Assembly (NCBI GenBank): GCA_020746105.1
Contig: CM036619.1
Span: 71,351,635-71,415,634 of the forward strand
Direction: 5' to 3'
DNA length: 64,000 nt
Origin: Trogon surrucura
Lineage: Eukaryota > Chordata > Aves > Trogoniformes > Trogonidae
The notes below the pieces were generated by a model. That model ran no database searches and had not been told where the DNA came from. It saw nothing but the letters and a program-made list of their open reading frames with translations. How positions within the stretch are numbered: position 1 is the first letter of the stretch; every line of letters begins with the position of its first letter. Made by a program: the position numbers and the translations under genes. Below are positions 62,674 through 64,000 of the stretch, in pieces.

Positions 62674-62746
62674 TAAAAGAAAAAAAAAAAGAAGAAAAAA
62701 GAAAGAAAAAAAAGAAAAAAAAAGAAAGAAAAAGAAAAGAAAAAAA
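62674..62746. repeat. Purine (A/GA-rich) simple repeat
   Basis: Seventy-three bases of almost pure A and G on the plus strand, arranged as imperfect AAAG/AAAAG units. Its complement encodes the Phe-rich run seen in a minus-strand frame, which is therefore not a protein. The tract lies 75 bp upstream of the exon-like segment at 62822. Confidence 0.92.
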
Positions 62747-62821
62747 TCCCCCATAGTATCTAATTTTGCAAGATGCAAAAGATTTCACGTAGATGTTAAA
62801 TGACCTTGACCTTCATTTCAG

Positions 62822-62961
62822 TGAAAGCTAAAAGTGCTTTTCTATGCCACCAGAAGAGGCAGAAGAAGAAGGAGAATGTGCTCAGTGCTTTCAGCAAGAA
62901 GTTCTACACATGCCAGCTTTCCTCTGCTATGGATGGGATGAGACACAGGCAGTATTTCTTG
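62822..62961 (+). other. Exon-like segment with acceptor and donor signals
   Basis: A CTTCATTTCAG acceptor-like sequence ends at 62821 and a strong donor, TTG followed by GTGAGT, begins at 62962. The 140 bases between them are open in only one of three frames, starting at codon position 2 and ending on a complete codon. The peptide is basic (QKRQKKKE, AFSKKF), and I do not recognise it. It could be an exon of an unannotated gene or a non-coding RNA, or a chance pairing of splice-like sites. Confidence 0.25.
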
Positions 62962-63431
62962 GTGAGTTGTGACTATTTCTGCGAATCGCCTTTATGACGT
63001 TGCAGCAGTTCCACCAGATAACATGACATTTTTCTCCCTTTTATAAATCACTTACTTGCATCTTGTGGGCTTAGGAACATAATCATTGCCCAGTCGCTTT
63101 GCTCAGTACAACATTGTGTTTTTCTCTCATTTTCCCTGGTGACCTAATGTAACAATGTGGAAATACTTCTTGGTTTCACTGTATCTACTTTGTACTTCCC
63201 TATACCACAAACTACTCAGAAACAATAGATGAACTGTTTCTGTAGCTTTCCTTATCCCCAGAATTGACATAGCAGCTTCATTTTGAGTATGCCAGCTTTT
63301 CCCACACTTGCATTTTTTGGGTCGTCATGTTCTGCCTCTCAGCATGCCCTGACATGCTCCTGCCTTGATGATGCTGAGCAATGTGGGGGCCCATGTCTCT
63401 TATCACACACCTCCCCACCCTGGGGAGTCAC

Positions 63432-63469
63432 AAGCTGGGTGCTCCTTCACAGGCTGGGTGCTCCTTCGC
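63432..63469. repeat. 19-bp tandem duplication, two copies
   Basis: A unit containing GCTGGGTGCTCCTTC occurs twice head to tail with two mismatches. Confidence 0.88.
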
Positions 63470-64000
63470 TTGTCCTACCAGCAAGGCTCAATTTGAAGGC
63501 GATGTCAAACTCCTGCCCAGGAATGTGCCGCAACAGCCAGGTGTACGTGACTGCCTTTCTCCAGGAAGGCACAGTGCTCTGTTTATGCTGTTCCCCTTTG
63601 CATGGGATAAACAAATGTTTATTGAAGGTGAGAAGGAGCACAAGAATGAACTTGCTTCTGTACAGCCACAGGTACAGCTGGTGAGCTTGTGTATAGGGAG
63701 GTGGGATCTGAGAGGTACTTCAGGGAAAGAGCTTGGAGAACAGCCCATCCCCTGTCCCTTCAGTGTCCCTGGGTCACCTGTGATCTCTTTCTCTTATCCA
63801 CTTAGTGTTTAGCAATGCCATGATAAGAGGCACAGTTTCTCTGGGAGAAGTACGAGTGTCCCAAGTCCCACCTCTCTGTGTGTTACAGCCTGGGGATGTG
63901 GGAGACACTGATCTAAGTTGTTTTGAGCAGGGAACAACCTTTTGCCACCTGCCTGCACGAGCTGGCTACCGACATATTCATAATGCTTAAAAAATATCAA

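Larger units (their letters stand above)
56630..64000. other. Unique non-coding DNA with two weak exon candidates
   Basis: No known repeat or domain was recognised. The two stretches that look most like coding exons are at 57436-57726 and 62822-62961. A long purine tract lies at 62674-62746, and a 19-bp unit occurs twice at 63432-63469. The window ends in ordinary AT-rich sequence. Confidence 0.5.

Noticed and set aside
62501-62788. Phe-rich membrane-like minus-strand protein
   Set aside because: The FFFFF run is the complement of a purine microsatellite at 62674-62746.
63563-63626. A second exon in frame after 62961
   Set aside because: A CTCCAG acceptor-like site and a GTGAGA donor-like site enclose an in-frame segment, but both signals are weak, the segment is tiny and the translation is not protein-like.

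Overview
The window reads as nuclear DNA from a bird, most likely an intergenic desert or the inside of a very large intron. It is AT-rich, and I could not recognise any host protein-coding gene in it. The case for a bird rests on the repeats: at least seven 5'-truncated CR1 LINE copies, one tRNA-derived SINE with a CR1-like 3' tail, and one solo LTR of a common avian ERVL-like type. A tRNA-Ile-like SINE with a CR1 tail resembles the passerine TguSINE1 group, so a perching bird is my tentative guess. The species cannot be fixed from the sequence alone.

Layout. 1-8499: unique AT-rich DNA with small tandem repeats. 8500-8900: CR1 3' fragment, minus strand. 8901-16087: unique DNA with a more GC-rich patch near 10730-11400. 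16088-17660: CR1 copy 1, minus strand, with a long reverse-transcriptase frame. It abuts, head to head, the tRNA-derived SINE at 17663-17860 (plus strand). 17861-23514: unique DNA. 23515-24802: CR1 copy 2, minus. 28421-28565: a cluster of micro-duplications and a very short CR1 tail. 28817 to about 30045: an older CR1 copy, minus, with a decayed reverse transcriptase. 31093-31689: solo LTR, plus. 40279-40562: old CR1 3' fragment, minus. 44083-45214: CR1 copy 3, plus. 56049-56629: CR1 copy 4, plus. The remaining intervals appear to be unique non-coding DNA with microsatellites and a few exon-like or enhancer-like stretches I cannot confirm.

How the parts relate. CR1 copies 1, 2 and 3 share an in-frame TAG at the same ORF2 codon, and copies 2 and 3 also share a 5-bp deletion just downstream. 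Their 5' truncation points and flanks differ, so these look like separate insertions from source elements that already had a broken ORF2 C-terminus. Copy 4 has neither lesion. The SINE keeps readable A and B boxes of an RNA polymerase III promoter. Its tail matches the older CR1 family at 28817-30045 better than the younger copies, which points to the CR1 lineage that may have mobilised it. No CRISPR array, operon, rRNA gene or functional tRNA gene was seen.
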